A stretch of DNA of 64,000 bases from Streptomyces monashensis (GCF_001866665.1 NZ_MLYO01000009.1:62001-126000), one strand, 5' to 3'; positions 34,199 to 43,463 are shown, counted from the stretch's first letter. Numbers and translations: made by a program. The notes: a model not told the origin generated them from the letters alone.

Positions 34199-36468
34199 CG
34201 GGTACGCCTCCGGGCGGGAGCGGGCGAGGGCTGCCAGGCGCGCAGCCGCAGGCTGTTGCCCACGACCAGCAGGGAACTCACCGACATCGCCGCCGCGGCG
34301 AGCATCGGATCGAGCAGGCCGACCATGGCGAGCGGCACGGTCACGACGTTGTAGCCGAAGGCCCAGACGAGGTTGGCCCGGATCGTGCCCAGCGTGCGCC
34401 GGGCGAGCCGGACCGCGTCCGCGAGCGCCTCGATGTCCCCGCGCACCAGCGTCACGTCGGCGGCCCCGATGGCCGCGTCCGTGCCGCTGCCCATGGCGAT
34501 GCCCAGGTCGGCGCCGGCCAGGGCTGCGGCGTCGTTCACCCCGTCGCCGATGACCGCGACGCGGTAGCCCTGCTCCCGCAGGTCCCGTACGAGGCCGGCC
34601 TTGGCCTCGGGGGTGCAGCGGGCGTGCACGTCATCGATGCCCAGGGCCGCGGCCACGGCCTGCGCGGGTGCCTCACGGTCACCGGTGGCGAGGACCGGGC
34701 GCACCCCGAGGCGCCGCAGCCGGTCCACGGCCCGGTAGCCGCCGGGTCGCACCACGTCCCCGACCTCGATCAGGGCCTCGGCCACCCCGTCCACCCAGAC
34801 CAGGACCGGCGTGTGGGCGGCGGCCTCTGCCACCGACAACGCGTCTGCCAGGGCGGTGGGCAACTCGCCGTCACAGGCGAGGACTTCCACCCGCCGGCCC
34901 TCGACCAGGCCGCGCACGCCCCGCCCCGGCACGGCGGCGAACTCGCTCACGTCCGGCAGCGTCCCCTCGGGGAGTTCCCGCCGGGCGCAGGAGGCGATCG
35001 CCCGGCCCAGAGGATGCTCCGAGCCGTGCTCGACGGCCCCGGCCAGCCGCAGCAGGGCCTGCCTGCCCAGTCCGTCGGGCACGACCGTGACGCGCGCGAC
35101 GGTCATGTGGCCGGAGGTGAGCGTGCCGGTCTTGTCCAGGACGACCGTGTCGATGTGCCGGAGCCCCTCCAGCGCCTGGGGTCCGCCGACCAGGACGCCC
35201 AGTTGGGCACCGCGGCCGGTCGCGGCCATCAGCGCGGTCGGCGTGGCCAGGCCGAGCGCGCACGGGCAGGCCACGACGAGCACGGCCACACACGCGGTGA
35301 CGGCGGCCTGCGGGTCGGCTCCGGCGCCGAGCCAGAAGCCGAGACACGTGACGGCCAGCGCCAGCACGACGGGGACGAAGACGCCTGCCACCGTGTCGGC
35401 CAGTCGCTGCGCCCGCGCCTTGCCGGCCTGGGCCTCGGTCACCAGCCGGGTGATCCGGGCCAGCTGGGTGTCGGCACCGACGGCCGTGGCCTTCACGAGG
35501 AGGCGCCCGCCGGCGTTGACGGCGCCGCCGGCCACCGCCGAACCCGGCCCGACCTCGACGGGCTCGCTCTCCCCGGTGACCAGGGACAGGTCGACGGCCG
35601 AACTGCCCTCCACCACCTGCCCGTCGGTGGCCACGCGCTCCCCCGGCCGCACGACGAAGACATGCCCGAGCCTCAACTGTTCGGCGGGAACGAGCCGTTC
35701 GTCGCCGTCTTCGCGGATCGTCACCTCCTTGGCGGCGAGTTGGGCCAGCGACCTGAGCGCGGCCCCGGTCCCGCGCCGGGCCCGCGCCTCCAGGAACCGC
35801 CCCGCCAGGACGAACAGCGGTACGCCGACGGCCGCTTCGAGATAGAGGTGCGCCGCGCCGTCCGAAGCCGAGGGCACCAGGGTGAACGGCATCCGCATGC
35901 CGGGCTCCCCCGCGCCCCCGAGGAGGAGCGCGTAGGCGGACCAGGAGAAGGACGCCGCCACACCGAGCGACACCAGCGTGTCCATGGTCGCCGCCGCATG
36001 CCGAAGCCCACGCGCCGCACGCACATGGAAGGGCCACGCGCCCCACACCGCGACCGGCGCGGCCAGCGCGAAGCACAGCCACTGCCAGTTGCGGAACTGC
36101 AGCGCGGGCACCATCGACAGCACGAGCACGGGCACCGCGAGCAGCGCGGTGATCAGGAGCCGGTCCCGTTCCCGGCGGGCGTCGTCGGACTCGCCCGCGT
36201 CGGTGCCCTCGCGCTTCTCCGACTGCTGGGGCGGTGCGGGCAGGGCGGCCGTGTAGCCGGCCTTCTCGACGGTGGCGACGAGTTCCCCGGGGCTGATCCG
36301 CGGCGGGTGGCTCACCCGCGCCTGCCCGGTGGCCAGATTGACGGTCGCCGTGACCCCGTCCAGCCTGCCGAGCTTCTTCTCGACCCGCCGTACGCAGGCC
36401 GCGCAGGTCATGCCGCCGACGGTCAGGTCGGTCGTCACCAGGCCGACGGCCACCGGTTCTCCGCCCAT
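34195..36468 (-). CDS. copA: Copper-translocating P-type ATPase (CopA type)
   Basis: A 757-residue P1B-type ATPase. N-terminal metal-binding domain with GGMTCAACVRRVEKKL; transport motif Cys-Pro-Cys in VVACPCALGLATPTALMAAT; phosphorylation site DKTGTLTSG; SEHPLGRAIA; hinge GDGVNDAAALAGADLGIAMG. The CPC motif with a CxxC amino-terminal domain fits Cu(I) export from the cytosol. ATG 36468 overlaps the stop of the small Met-rich gene as TGATG, and its own stop overlaps the PCu(A)C start, so three genes form one coupled unit. An open frame extends upstream to 36642 but overlaps the preceding gene. Confidence 0.92.
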   Translation of the reverse strand: MGGEPVAVGLVTTDLTVGGMTCAACVRRVEKKLGRLDGVTATVNLATGQARVSHPPRISPGELVATVEKAGYTAALPAPPQQSEKREGTDAGESDDARRERDRLLITALLAVPVLVLSMVPALQFRNWQWLCFALAAPVAVWGAWPFHVRAARGLRHAAATMDTLVSLGVAASFSWSAYALLLGGAGEPGMRMPFTLVPSASDGAAHLYLEAAVGVPLFVLAGRFLEARARRGTGAALRSLAQLAAKEVTIREDGDERLVPAEQLRLGHVFVVRPGERVATDGQVVEGSSAVDLSLVTGESEPVEVGPGSAVAGGAVNAGGRLLVKATAVGADTQLARITRLVTEAQAGKARAQRLADTVAGVFVPVVLALAVTCLGFWLGAGADPQAAVTACVAVLVVACPCALGLATPTALMAATGRGAQLGVLVGGPQALEGLRHIDTVVLDKTGTLTSGHMTVARVTVVPDGLGRQALLRLAGAVEHGSEHPLGRAIASCARRELPEGTLPDVSEFAAVPGRGVRGLVEGRRVEVLACDGELPTALADALSVAEAAAHTPVLVWVDGVAEALIEVGDVVRPGGYRAVDRLRRLGVRPVLATGDREAPAQAVAAALGIDDVHARCTPEAKAGLVRDLREQGYRVAVIGDGVNDAAALAGADLGIAMGSGTDAAIGAADVTLVRGDIEALADAVRLARRTLGTIRANLVWAFGYNVVTVPLAMVGLLDPMLAAAAMSVSSLLVVGNSLRLRAWQPSPAPARRRTR

Positions 36469-36713
36469 CAGTGGCCACCCCCGTGCATGTCCCCCATGTC
36501 GTCCGTGCCGCCGCCCCCACCGGAACCGCCGGCACCCCGGCTCGTGCCGGTGCCGTGCATGCCGGGCGCGACGGGCCCTGCGGCGGCACCGACGGCGTAC
36601 GACACCGAGAACACCAGCGCCAGCAGGAGAAGGAATCCGCACAGGGCGGGCGGCGGCACCAGCTTCCGCGACACCGCACCGGCGCCGGAGGAGATGTGCC
36701 GGGACTCGTCCAT
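36468..36713 (-). CDS. Small membrane protein with Met/His tail, copper operon
   Basis: An 81-residue protein: basic N-terminus, one helix (PPALCGFLLLLALVFSVSYA), then an outer Gly-rich tail ending DDMGDMHGGGH. The Met/His tail suggests metal binding. ATG 36713 follows GGAG by ten bases (GGAGACACGGTTGATG); an in-frame ATG at 36770 lacks a site. It is the first gene of the copper ATPase unit and overlaps it by three bases. Small partners of this form are common before Streptomyces copper ATPases in my recollection. Confidence 0.65.
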   Translation of the reverse strand: MDESRHISSGAGAVSRKLVPPPALCGFLLLLALVFSVSYAVGAAAGPVAPGMHGTGTSRGAGGSGGGGGTDDMGDMHGGGH

Positions 36714-36866
36714 CAACCGTGTCTCCAGATAACGTCCGTACGGCGTCGGTCGGATCGCGCCGTGCTGCATCAGGAGTCGGGGCCTGCGGGGGACGAGTTC
36801 CGGAGCGATGTTGTGGTCCGGGTCACGTGAGGGACAACTGTGTCCGGGCCATGGCGGCGGAACGGT

Positions 36867-36895
36867 GCCCTGCCGACGGCTGCCGTCGGCAGGGC
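36867..36895 (-). terminator. Intrinsic terminator after the YcnI gene
   Basis: Perfect thirteen-base arms GCCCTGCCGACGG (36867-36879) and CCGTCGGCAGGGC (36883-36895) with a three-base loop, eight bases past the YcnI stop on the minus strand. Confidence 0.8.
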
Positions 36896-36902
36896 GGTGG
36901 CG

Positions 36903-37643
36903 CTACTCCGCCCGGGATCCGGCGGAACGGCCGCGCACGACCGCGAAGCCCGCCGCGGCCAGGCCCAGCACGCCGACGACCAGCCCGGCGATGCCGAGAC
37001 CGCGGGCGGTCGAGTCGCCGGCCGAGGCCGTCGACCCGGCGCTGCCGGAGCCCTTCGAACCCGCCGGCGAGGCGGTCGCGGTGCCGGTACCGTCTTCCGC
37101 GCCCTTGGCGGTGAGCTTGAGCACGGGCGCCGGGTTCTCCGGTGCCTGGCCGCCCTGCGCCTCCTCGATCCAGCGGACGATCTTGCCGTCGGAGTACGTC
37201 TGGAGGGTCTTGAAGGTCAACTGGTCGGCGTCGTCGGGCAACTGGCCGAAGGCGACGTTGAAGTCCTCGTACTGCCCGGGTGCGATCTTTCCGCCGCTGA
37301 AGGTGATCTCGGAGACGGCGTCGGTGATGGTGCCGTCGTCGGTCTTGACGGGCGTCTTGAGCTTGGTGTCGGTGACCTGGGCGGTCCAGCCGTCCTGCGG
37401 GTGGACCAGCACGCCGAGGACGGGGTGGTCGGTGGGCAGGAAGACCTGGACCCGGGTGGTGGAGGCGTTGTCCTCCTCGTTGGGCACACGGAAGGTCAGC
37501 ACGCCGTCGGTGGCGCCCTTGGCGTAGCTGTCGGGGTGGACGGTGACATGCGCGGAGGCCACGCCCGCGGCGGCGAGAACTCCGGCGGCGGTCAGGGCCG
37601 TGACGGCGCCGGCGCGGCGCAGGATGGTGCGGGTCCTGGACAT
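36903..37643 (-). CDS. ycnI: YcnI-family (DUF1775) copper-associated protein
   Basis: A 246-residue exported, membrane-anchored protein. A signal peptide ends at ASAHVTV, leaving His as the first mature residue, which with a downstream Trp (WTAQVT) forms the copper brace described for YcnI. The domain runs to about 175 (IAPGQYEDFNVAFGQLPDDA). A Ser/Gly/Thr linker and a C-terminal helix (GLGIAGLVVGVLGLAAAGFA) follow. It sits behind the second DUF5134-like gene, 39 bases apart, in a copper block. Confidence 0.88.
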   Translation of the reverse strand: MSRTRTILRRAGAVTALTAAGVLAAAGVASAHVTVHPDSYAKGATDGVLTFRVPNEEDNASTTRVQVFLPTDHPVLGVLVHPQDGWTAQVTDTKLKTPVKTDDGTITDAVSEITFSGGKIAPGQYEDFNVAFGQLPDDADQLTFKTLQTYSDGKIVRWIEEAQGGQAPENPAPVLKLTAKGAEDGTGTATASPAGSKGSGSAGSTASAGDSTARGLGIAGLVVGVLGLAAAGFAVVRGRSAGSRAE

Positions 37644-37682
37644 GAGGTGAGGGATCTCCGTACGGAAGAAGGGACGTCGGGG

Positions 37683-38282
37683 TCAGATCGCGTACGACTG
37701 CGCGTACGACATCCCCGTCGGCGGCCCCCGCCGGTGAACGGTGTACCTCAGCCGTACCTGCCCGGGCGCCCACGGCTCACCGGCGGCCCGGCGCACAAGC
37801 CCTGGCCCGGCCGGCGCGCGGCGCGTCCCGCCGGTCACCTGCCACCAGGCGGCGAGCCCCGGCACGAAGGCGACCGCCCACCGCAGCAGCGACCACAGTG
37901 CCACCTCGCCGCGCCGCAGCCACCAGGTCAGCAGCAGGGCCGCCCCGGCATGCGCGGCGGTGGCGTGCGGTGCCGGCGCGTGGGGCGCCTGGACCATCCG
38001 CATGCCGTGCATGACCATCGCGGCGTGACGGGGCTCGGCGGCGTGGAAGACAAGGTGCAACCCGCCCTGGGCGGCCAGCGTCCCCGCGCCGATGGCGGTC
38101 GACGACCGCTCACGGCCGGCCAGCAGAGAGCCGGCCGCGAAGACCGGCACGAACCCGGCGACCTGCACCCACACCGACGGCGCCATGCCCGTGGCCATGG
38201 CATGGCCTCCGGCAGCGAGCAGCACGCACAGCACGGCGAACACCGCCGCGCGCACGCTCCGCACGGCCAGGGACACTCTCAC
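37683..38282 (-). CDS. His/Met-containing membrane protein, paralog of 32850-33506
   Basis: A 199-residue protein with four to five membrane helices and a His/Met-rich loop (FHAAEPRHAAMVMHGMRMVQ followed by APHAPAPHATAAHAG). Shared RAAVFAVLCVLLAAGGHAMA and LLAGRERS sequences show it is a paralog of the Met/His-rich protein encoded 4.5 kb downstream in this orientation. GTG 38282 is preferred because it matches the paralog's length; ATG 38339 would add 19 residues. It probably forms an operon with ycnI. The copper role is inferred from the loop and neighbours. Confidence 0.65.
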   Translation of the reverse strand: MRVSLAVRSVRAAVFAVLCVLLAAGGHAMATGMAPSVWVQVAGFVPVFAAGSLLAGRERSSTAIGAGTLAAQGGLHLVFHAAEPRHAAMVMHGMRMVQAPHAPAPHATAAHAGAALLLTWWLRRGEVALWSLLRWAVAFVPGLAAWWQVTGGTRRAPAGPGLVRRAAGEPWAPGQVRLRYTVHRRGPPTGMSYAQSYAI

Positions 38283-38705
38283 GGCACCTGATGCTGCCAC
38301 GCGTCCAAAGGATCTCTCCCCCGGCCCAGGCACACGCATCACCGCCCACGGAACTGTTACCCGGTCGACCTGCCTCCTCCTTATAGGTCGGACGGGAGCG
38401 CCGTTCAGTTCCCGGCCACTTCGGCGGCATCGAAGCACCGGTGGCACTCCGAGGAACACGGGCGCGCACCCGCCGCCTCCGGGCCCCTGAACGTGGCGAC
38501 GGGTTCCGGCCCGCTGGTGTCGGACATGCTGATCCACCTCCGTGGCATGGGGTGTGCCGCAACTGCACGACACCGGGCCGCCCGACCCTCCCGACCGACC
38601 GGGTGTTCCGCACCGGGTGTTCCACATCACACCAACGGCACGGAACTCGCCGCTCCACTCGGCCGACAGCTGACGTGACACCCATACGTCGCAGGAGCAG
38701 CTCCC
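38283..38705. promoter_or_regulatory. Divergent promoter region of the copper block
   Basis: About 420 bases between the minus-strand DUF5134/ycnI genes and the plus-strand PepSY gene. It contains an exact 12-base direct repeat ACCGGGTGTTCC at 38598-38609 and 38612-38623, about 85 bases before the PepSY start. A less GC-rich spot, TTATAGG, occurs near 38383. The repeat is a candidate regulator site. No CsoR-type palindrome was recognised. Confidence 0.5.
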
Positions 38706-40145
38706 ATGTCCGTCGAACCGCCCACCAACGCCCCACCCCGCACGGCCGGCGACGCCGGTGGGACGACCCCGGGCCCTGCCTCTGCGGCGACTCTCTCGGC
38801 CTCGCGCACACTGCGCCCCCTGGTGCTGCGCCTGCACTTCTACGCGGGCGTGTTCGTCGCGCCCTTCCTGCTCGTCGCGGCGGTCACCGGACTGCTGTAC
38901 GCGGGCTCGTTCCAGGCCGAGAAGATCGTGTACGCCCACGAACTGACGGTTCCGGTCGGCGACCACAAGCTGCCGATCTCCCAGCAGGTGGCCGCCGCCC
39001 GCAAGGCCCACCCCGAGGGCACCATCTCCGCCGTGCGGCCGTCACCGCAGCCGGATGCGACCACACGCGTACTGCTGTCCGGGGTGAAGGGCACAGCCGC
39101 CGACCACACCCTCGCCGTGTTCGTGGACCCCTACACCGGCACGGTGCGCGGCGCGCTGGAGCAGTACGGCTCCACCGGCGCCCTGCCGCTGCGCAGCTGG
39201 ATCGACGAGCTCCACCGCGACCTGCACCTGGGCGACACCGGCCGCCTGTACAGCGAGTTCGCCGCCAGCTGGCTGTGGGTGATCACGGGTGGCGGGCTGC
39301 TGCTGTGGTTCGGCCGGCGCCGCACCCGCCGCACGGTGCGCGGCACCACGGGGCGGCGCCGCTCCCTGACCCTGCACGGCACGGTGGGCGTGTGGGCGGC
39401 CGGCGGCCTGCTCTTCCTGTCGGCGACCGGCCTGACCTGGTCCGCCTACGCCGGAGCGAACATCGGCGACCTTCGCCAAGCCCTCGGCCAGTCCACCCCC
39501 TCCGTGGCCGCGACGGTGAGCGGGCACGAGGGACACGGCTCCATGGCAGGCATGGACATGAACAGCATGGACATGGGCTCGCGCTCCGGCGCACGTTCCG
39601 ACGTGGGTCTCGACGCCGTCCTGAAGACGGCCCGCGCCGAGGGCCTGTCCGACCCGGTCGAAATCGTGCCGCCCGCGGACTCCAACTCCGCCTACGTCGT
39701 ACGGCAGATCCAGCGCAGCTGGCCGGAGAAGCAGGACTCGATCGCCGTCGACCCGGCCACCGGCAAGGTCACCGACGTCCTGCGCTTCTCCGACTACCCG
39801 CTGCTGGCCAAACTGACCCGGTGGGGCATCGACGCCCACACCGGCACCCTGTTCGGCCTCGCCAACCAGATCGCGCTGGCCGGCCTCGCCCTGGCTCTGA
39901 TCCTCCTCATCCTGTGGGGCTACCGCATGTGGTGGCAGCGCGGCCGCGGCTCCGCCTTCGGCCGCCCGCCTCCCCGCGGTGCCTGGCGGCAGGTGCCGGT
40001 GTACGTACTGGTGCCCTGCGTCGCGGTGGTCGCCGTCGTCGGCTACTACGTCCCGTTGCTCGGGATCCCGCTCGCCGCCTTCCTCGCGGTGGACATCCTG
40101 CTCGGCTGGACCACCCGCCGCCGCACCGGGCACGCACACGCCTGA
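38706..40145 (+). CDS. PepSY-TM membrane protein with Met-rich loop
   Basis: A 479-residue PepSY/PiuB-type protein. The first helix lies in LRLHFYAGVFVAPFLLVAAV, followed by PepSY-like outer segments (VPVGDHKLPISQQVAAARKA). A central helix pair contains WLWVITGGGLLLWFGRRRTR, and there are two C-terminal helices. Residues ~275-292 (GHEGHGSMAGMDMNSMDMG) form a Met/His-rich loop resembling those in the neighbouring copper proteins. Relatives act as membrane reductases or in metal uptake. ATG 38706 has AGGAG upstream. It is divergent from ycnI and probably coregulated. Confidence 0.85.
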   Translation: MSVEPPTNAPPRTAGDAGGTTPGPASAATLSASRTLRPLVLRLHFYAGVFVAPFLLVAAVTGLLYAGSFQAEKIVYAHELTVPVGDHKLPISQQVAAARKAHPEGTISAVRPSPQPDATTRVLLSGVKGTAADHTLAVFVDPYTGTVRGALEQYGSTGALPLRSWIDELHRDLHLGDTGRLYSEFAASWLWVITGGGLLLWFGRRRTRRTVRGTTGRRRSLTLHGTVGVWAAGGLLFLSATGLTWSAYAGANIGDLRQALGQSTPSVAATVSGHEGHGSMAGMDMNSMDMGSRSGARSDVGLDAVLKTARAEGLSDPVEIVPPADSNSAYVVRQIQRSWPEKQDSIAVDPATGKVTDVLRFSDYPLLAKLTRWGIDAHTGTLFGLANQIALAGLALALILLILWGYRMWWQRGRGSAFGRPPPRGAWRQVPVYVLVPCVAVVAVVGYYVPLLGIPLAAFLAVDILLGWTTRRRTGHAHA

Positions 40146-40214
40146 GCACGGGCCTGCTGCCACGGCGCCAACGCCTGCGACATCGCCGCATCCAGGCCCA
40201 TGAGTCGGCGGGCG

Positions 40215-40763
40215 TCACGCGTGGCACACGCCGTGGTTGACCATCTGGGTGTGGCGTGCGACCACCGGACGGGCGCTCTTGGCCAGGGACTTCACGAGCG
40301 GGCTGGTGCCCGAGGCGATCTCCTTGTCGATGAGCGCCAGGGTCTGCACGTGGGCCGGGTACTGGGCCTTGAGCCAGGCGACGTCGTACGCGGGTGTCCC
40401 GGCGAGGGACTTGAGAGCGGCGGTCTGCCTCAGTTGCGCGGCCGATTGCCCGGACGGCAGTGCCACGCCGAGTTGTGCCGCGGTCTTGACGACACCGGCA
40501 TCAAGGGCGCGGTGGTCGCGGATGAACTCGGCGCCGACCCGCTTGACGCAGGCGGTGGTCGCTGCGCTCTGAGCTTGCCCGCTGACCGCGATCTCCCACA
40601 GATTTCCCTGGTGGGCTGCGGTCAGGAGCTGCCTGTCCAGGGGGGAGACCGCCGACGGTGAGGGCGACGAGGACGCGAGAGCCGGGAGCGACGTGGCACC
40701 CATGACACAGACAGTGGCGGCGCAGACGGCGGCGGAACGGGCACGGGATCGAGTCGTGTGCAT
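40215..40763 (-). CDS. Secreted DUF4142 protein
   Basis: A 182-residue exported protein: signal peptide (AAVCAATVCVMGATSLPALA) and a four-helix ferritin-like DUF4142 domain (DRQLLTAAHQGNLWEIAVSG ... GAEFIRDHRALDAGVVKTAA ... YPAHVQTLALIDKEIASGTS). It keeps Cys residues near VKRVG and at the C-terminus (VNHGVCHA). The function of the family is unknown; members are secreted or periplasmic. ATG 40763 has GGAGG six bases upstream. It is convergent with the PepSY gene. Confidence 0.85.
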   Translation of the reverse strand: MHTTRSRARSAAVCAATVCVMGATSLPALASSSPSPSAVSPLDRQLLTAAHQGNLWEIAVSGQAQSAATTACVKRVGAEFIRDHRALDAGVVKTAAQLGVALPSGQSAAQLRQTAALKSLAGTPAYDVAWLKAQYPAHVQTLALIDKEIASGTSPLVKSLAKSARPVVARHTQMVNHGVCHA

Positions 40764-41139
40764 GAGTCCTCCACAGGTCGCACGTGCAGGCCCGACGAAA
40801 TCCCCATCCTTGTCACGCGAAGAATGAAAACCGCACCTATGCCATGGTTCACCCGGTTGGGTTGCTCGGCAACCGAGGCCCCCGGGGACGGCGGGCTCCT
40901 CTCCGGCGACACCGGCCTCTACCGCGACCGCACCACAGTCGAGCGGGCCGTCGACAACGGCCGCGCCGCGCTCACGACCTGCGGATCGGTCTCGGGTGGG
41001 CGTGAAGGGCGTACCTTCCGACATGGCCGTGTCGAACGTACAGGAAGGTCACCACCGCGACCGGGGTGACCGAGGTGAAGGCCCCGCGCATCAACGACAA
41101 GCGCACCGACGACGCAACCCGATCGCAGCGGAGCAACCG

Positions 41140-41543
41140 GCCTGGCCCGCTGAACTCCTTCGGGAACCGGGACATGGAGCCGGCCAGGCGGCCGAGGTCG
41201 CTGCGGCCGTGCAGAAGGTCTTCGACGAACTCCCGGCGAGCGGCCGCCTCCTCGGCTTCCGCGCCCGCTCGTGTCCCTCGGCGAAGGCGTCGACGGCGTG
41301 CTCGACCGCCGTCAGCACACGCTCGGTTGCGGCGGACGGCAGCGTGGGCCATACGGCGCGAGTCGCCGACAGGTACCTGCGCACCGGGATCCGCAGCCCC
41401 TGGCCGGCCTCCGCGGCGCGCTCTCCCTGGGCACGCGGGGCCTCCCGTTCGTGGCGCGTGAGCCGTCGGCCGGTCGCGCAGACCTCGGTCAGGATGCGGG
41501 CACAGTCCGTCAGCTCGTCATCGGTCATCTCCCACGCCATCAC
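41140..41543 (-). pseudogene. Remnant of a PucR-family regulator
   Basis: The frame from ATG 41540 reads AWEMTDDELTDCARILTEVC ... LPSAATERVLTAVEHAVDAF and AEGHERA. The next coherent sequence, EAAARREFVEDLLHGRSDLGRLA, is in another frame after about 41270. This is the N-terminal half of the PucR/CdaR-like regulators found in Streptomyces. The GGDEF-like and helix-turn-helix parts are gone. One frameshift plus a 3' deletion make it nonfunctional. Confidence 0.6.
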
Positions 41544-42138
41544 GCGTTTCCCCCCGGCCCGTTGACACGTTCCGAGCAGCGGCTGCCCGATGTGCGACTC
41601 CCCCGTCGGCACAGCCAGGTTCCCACGTGCGGCCCTCGGGGGACATTGCCTGTTCCCGGCCATCTTTACGCGACTTTGATGCCACGCTGACGCACCGCAC
41701 ACCGTCCGGGCAGCGCGATGCCGATCCGGACGAGGAACCGCAGGAGCGGAGGCCGGTGCCGCCACCGGGATACGCCGCGTCGAGTGCTTCCGCACGGTCC
41801 GTGTATGCGGTGACGCGGATGATCAGGCCGTCGGCCAGGTCGTAGACCTGGTACACCGTGGGCGCTGGCCCGGGCCCGGGTGCGGCACCCGCGCGGCGCA
41901 GGCCGAGAACGACGGCTGCCGGATAGGTGAAGGTCTCGTCGACCGTCGTACGCGGTCCGTCGGCGCCCGGGCGGGCACAGTGGCTGAGGACGCAGGAGCG
42001 GCCCCGGCGGACGCTGACGCCGTCTTCGGGTGGTCCGCAGGTCACGTCCGGATGCAGCAGCCCGGCCAATGACGGCCAGTGCGCGGCTTCGACGGCTGCG
42101 CGCAGGCGGGCGGCCATGGTGCTCGGGCTGGAGGACAT
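41518..42138 (-). CDS. SnoaL-like protein with an abnormal C-terminus
   Basis: Up to 206 residues, of which the first ~125 form an NTF2/SnoaL-like fold (MAARLRAAVEAAHWPSLAGL, HPDVTCGPPEDGVSVRRGRS, AAPGPGPAPTVYQVYDLADG, LIIRVTAYTDRAEALDA). The fold covers polyketide cyclases and small binding enzymes. ATG 42138 follows GGAAAGG. The tail after GGGTGLRS is low-complexity and runs into the PucR remnant, so the original stop was probably lost by frameshift. It lies 44 bases after the monooxygenase gene and probably belongs to the same transcript. Confidence 0.6.
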   Translation of the reverse strand: MSSSPSTMAARLRAAVEAAHWPSLAGLLHPDVTCGPPEDGVSVRRGRSCVLSHCARPGADGPRTTVDETFTYPAAVVLGLRRAGAAPGPGPAPTVYQVYDLADGLIIRVTAYTDRAEALDAAYPGGGTGLRSCGSSSGSASRCPDGVRCVSVASKSRKDGREQAMSPEGRTWEPGCADGGVAHRAAAARNVSTGRGETRDGVGDDR

Positions 42139-42182
42139 CGGGACCTTTCCGGGTCGCGGGGTTGGCGACACCCCGAACGTGT

Positions 42183-43430
42183 TCACGGTCTGCGTGGTCC
42201 CGCTCCCTCCTGGACGGGGCCGGAGCCACGGTTCTCGGTCACCCACGACGGAATCGAGGCGAGCCGTCGCAGGGGCGGCCCCTGCCTCCCCGTGAGCGAG
42301 ATGCCCGCGAGGCGTTGCGCACCGGGCAGGTTGGAAAGCCGCAGGGCGGCGCGGCGGATTCGCAGGTGTCGTGGTGACTCGGGTACGAACCAGCGGGCCA
42401 CTCGCCGGGCCGCCTGCTGCTTGTGCGTGATGACGGGCCGCCAGCGCCGTTCGTAGCCGTGCAGTGCGTCCTCGATGCGGGCGGTGCGGGCGAGTTGGTC
42501 CGCCAGGACGTACGCGGCGCCGATCGCCAGGGAGGCGCCTTGTGCGGCGAGGAGGGAGACCGCCTGGCAGGCGTCGCCGACCAGGACGACCCGGCCGCAG
42601 CTCCAGGCGGGAAGGGTCGTCTGGGCGACGTGGTCGTAGTAAATCCGGGAGGACGGCGGGCAGTTGTCCAGGATGCGGGGCGTGAGCCAGCCGAGCGTGC
42701 CGTACTCGTGGCGCAGCGCCGCCCGCACGTCGGCGGGAAGACGGGCGCCGGTGGCGCGGTGCACGGCGAACACGGCGACCGTGCCGTCGCGCAGCGCGTA
42801 CAGGCCCATCTGCCGGCCGATGGTGTCGGTGAGGCAGAACCGGTCGCCCACTTCCGCGTGCACCTCGGGATCGTCGAAGGTGAACGCGGCGGTGTGGTAG
42901 CCGAGGTGGCGGACGTACCGCGCCTCGTCGCCGAAGGCCAGGGCGCGCACGGTGGAGTGGATGCCGTCGGCGCCGACGAGCAGGTCGGCGTCGATGCTGT
43001 CGCCGTCGGTGAGGGTGACACGCACTCCGTCCGGGCGGGCGTCGATGCCGGCCGGGCCCACGCCGAAGCGCAGACGCACCGCGAGGGACAGCCGCTCTCG
43101 CAGGGCGAGTTCGAGGTCGGGCCGCATGATGCTCAGCAGGCGCCCGTCCAGGAAGCGCGCGAAGCGGTCGTAGCGGATCCCGACCCGGCACTCACCGTGT
43201 TCGTCCACGAGGGCCGCCTCGGAAACCTGATAGCTCAGCTCTTCCAGGGCGGGCAGCATGCCCATGGCCTCGGCCGCGTCGTATCCGGGCCCGAAGAAGT
43301 CGATCATGTAACCGTCGGTGCGTGGCCGCGGCTCCTTCTCCAGGACGACGACGTCCCAGCCGAGCACGTCGTGCAGCCGGCCGGCCAGCGCGAGTCCCGC
43401 GATCCCGGCCCCACAGATGACGACCCTCAT
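42183..43430 (-). CDS. FAD-dependent monooxygenase
   Basis: A 415-residue flavoprotein of the PHBH-like group. N-terminal dinucleotide site VVICGAGIAGLALAGRLHD; second motif DLLVGADGIHSTVR; FAD-binding GRVVLVGDACQAVSLLAAQG. It should hydroxylate or oxidise an aromatic or polyketide-like substrate with NAD(P)H and oxygen. It has no signal peptide. Its upstream region carries the palindrome TTTGCA-CTA-TGCAAA 34 bases before the ATG, matching the operator-like site before the divergent ClC gene. Such genes are usually under a TetR- or MarR-type repressor; no intact one remains in the 280-base gap. Confidence 0.88.
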   Translation of the reverse strand: MRVVICGAGIAGLALAGRLHDVLGWDVVVLEKEPRPRTDGYMIDFFGPGYDAAEAMGMLPALEELSYQVSEAALVDEHGECRVGIRYDRFARFLDGRLLSIMRPDLELALRERLSLAVRLRFGVGPAGIDARPDGVRVTLTDGDSIDADLLVGADGIHSTVRALAFGDEARYVRHLGYHTAAFTFDDPEVHAEVGDRFCLTDTIGRQMGLYALRDGTVAVFAVHRATGARLPADVRAALRHEYGTLGWLTPRILDNCPPSSRIYYDHVAQTTLPAWSCGRVVLVGDACQAVSLLAAQGASLAIGAAYVLADQLARTARIEDALHGYERRWRPVITHKQQAARRVARWFVPESPRHLRIRRAALRLSNLPGAQRLAGISLTGRQGPPLRRLASIPSWVTENRGSGPVQEGAGPRRP

Positions 43431-43463
43431 TCGGTGTACACCACCTCTCTCCGGCCTCTAAGT

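Noticed and set aside
34624..36732. 702-codon plus-strand frame over the copper ATPase
   Set aside because: His/Gln/Gly-rich antisense translation; could be mistaken for a metal-binding protein, but the minus strand encodes all P-type ATPase motifs.
38598..38623. Direct repeat considered as a PHO box
   Set aside because: The period is 14 bases and the sequence lacks the GTTCA core, so it does not fit the 11-base PhoP repeat units.
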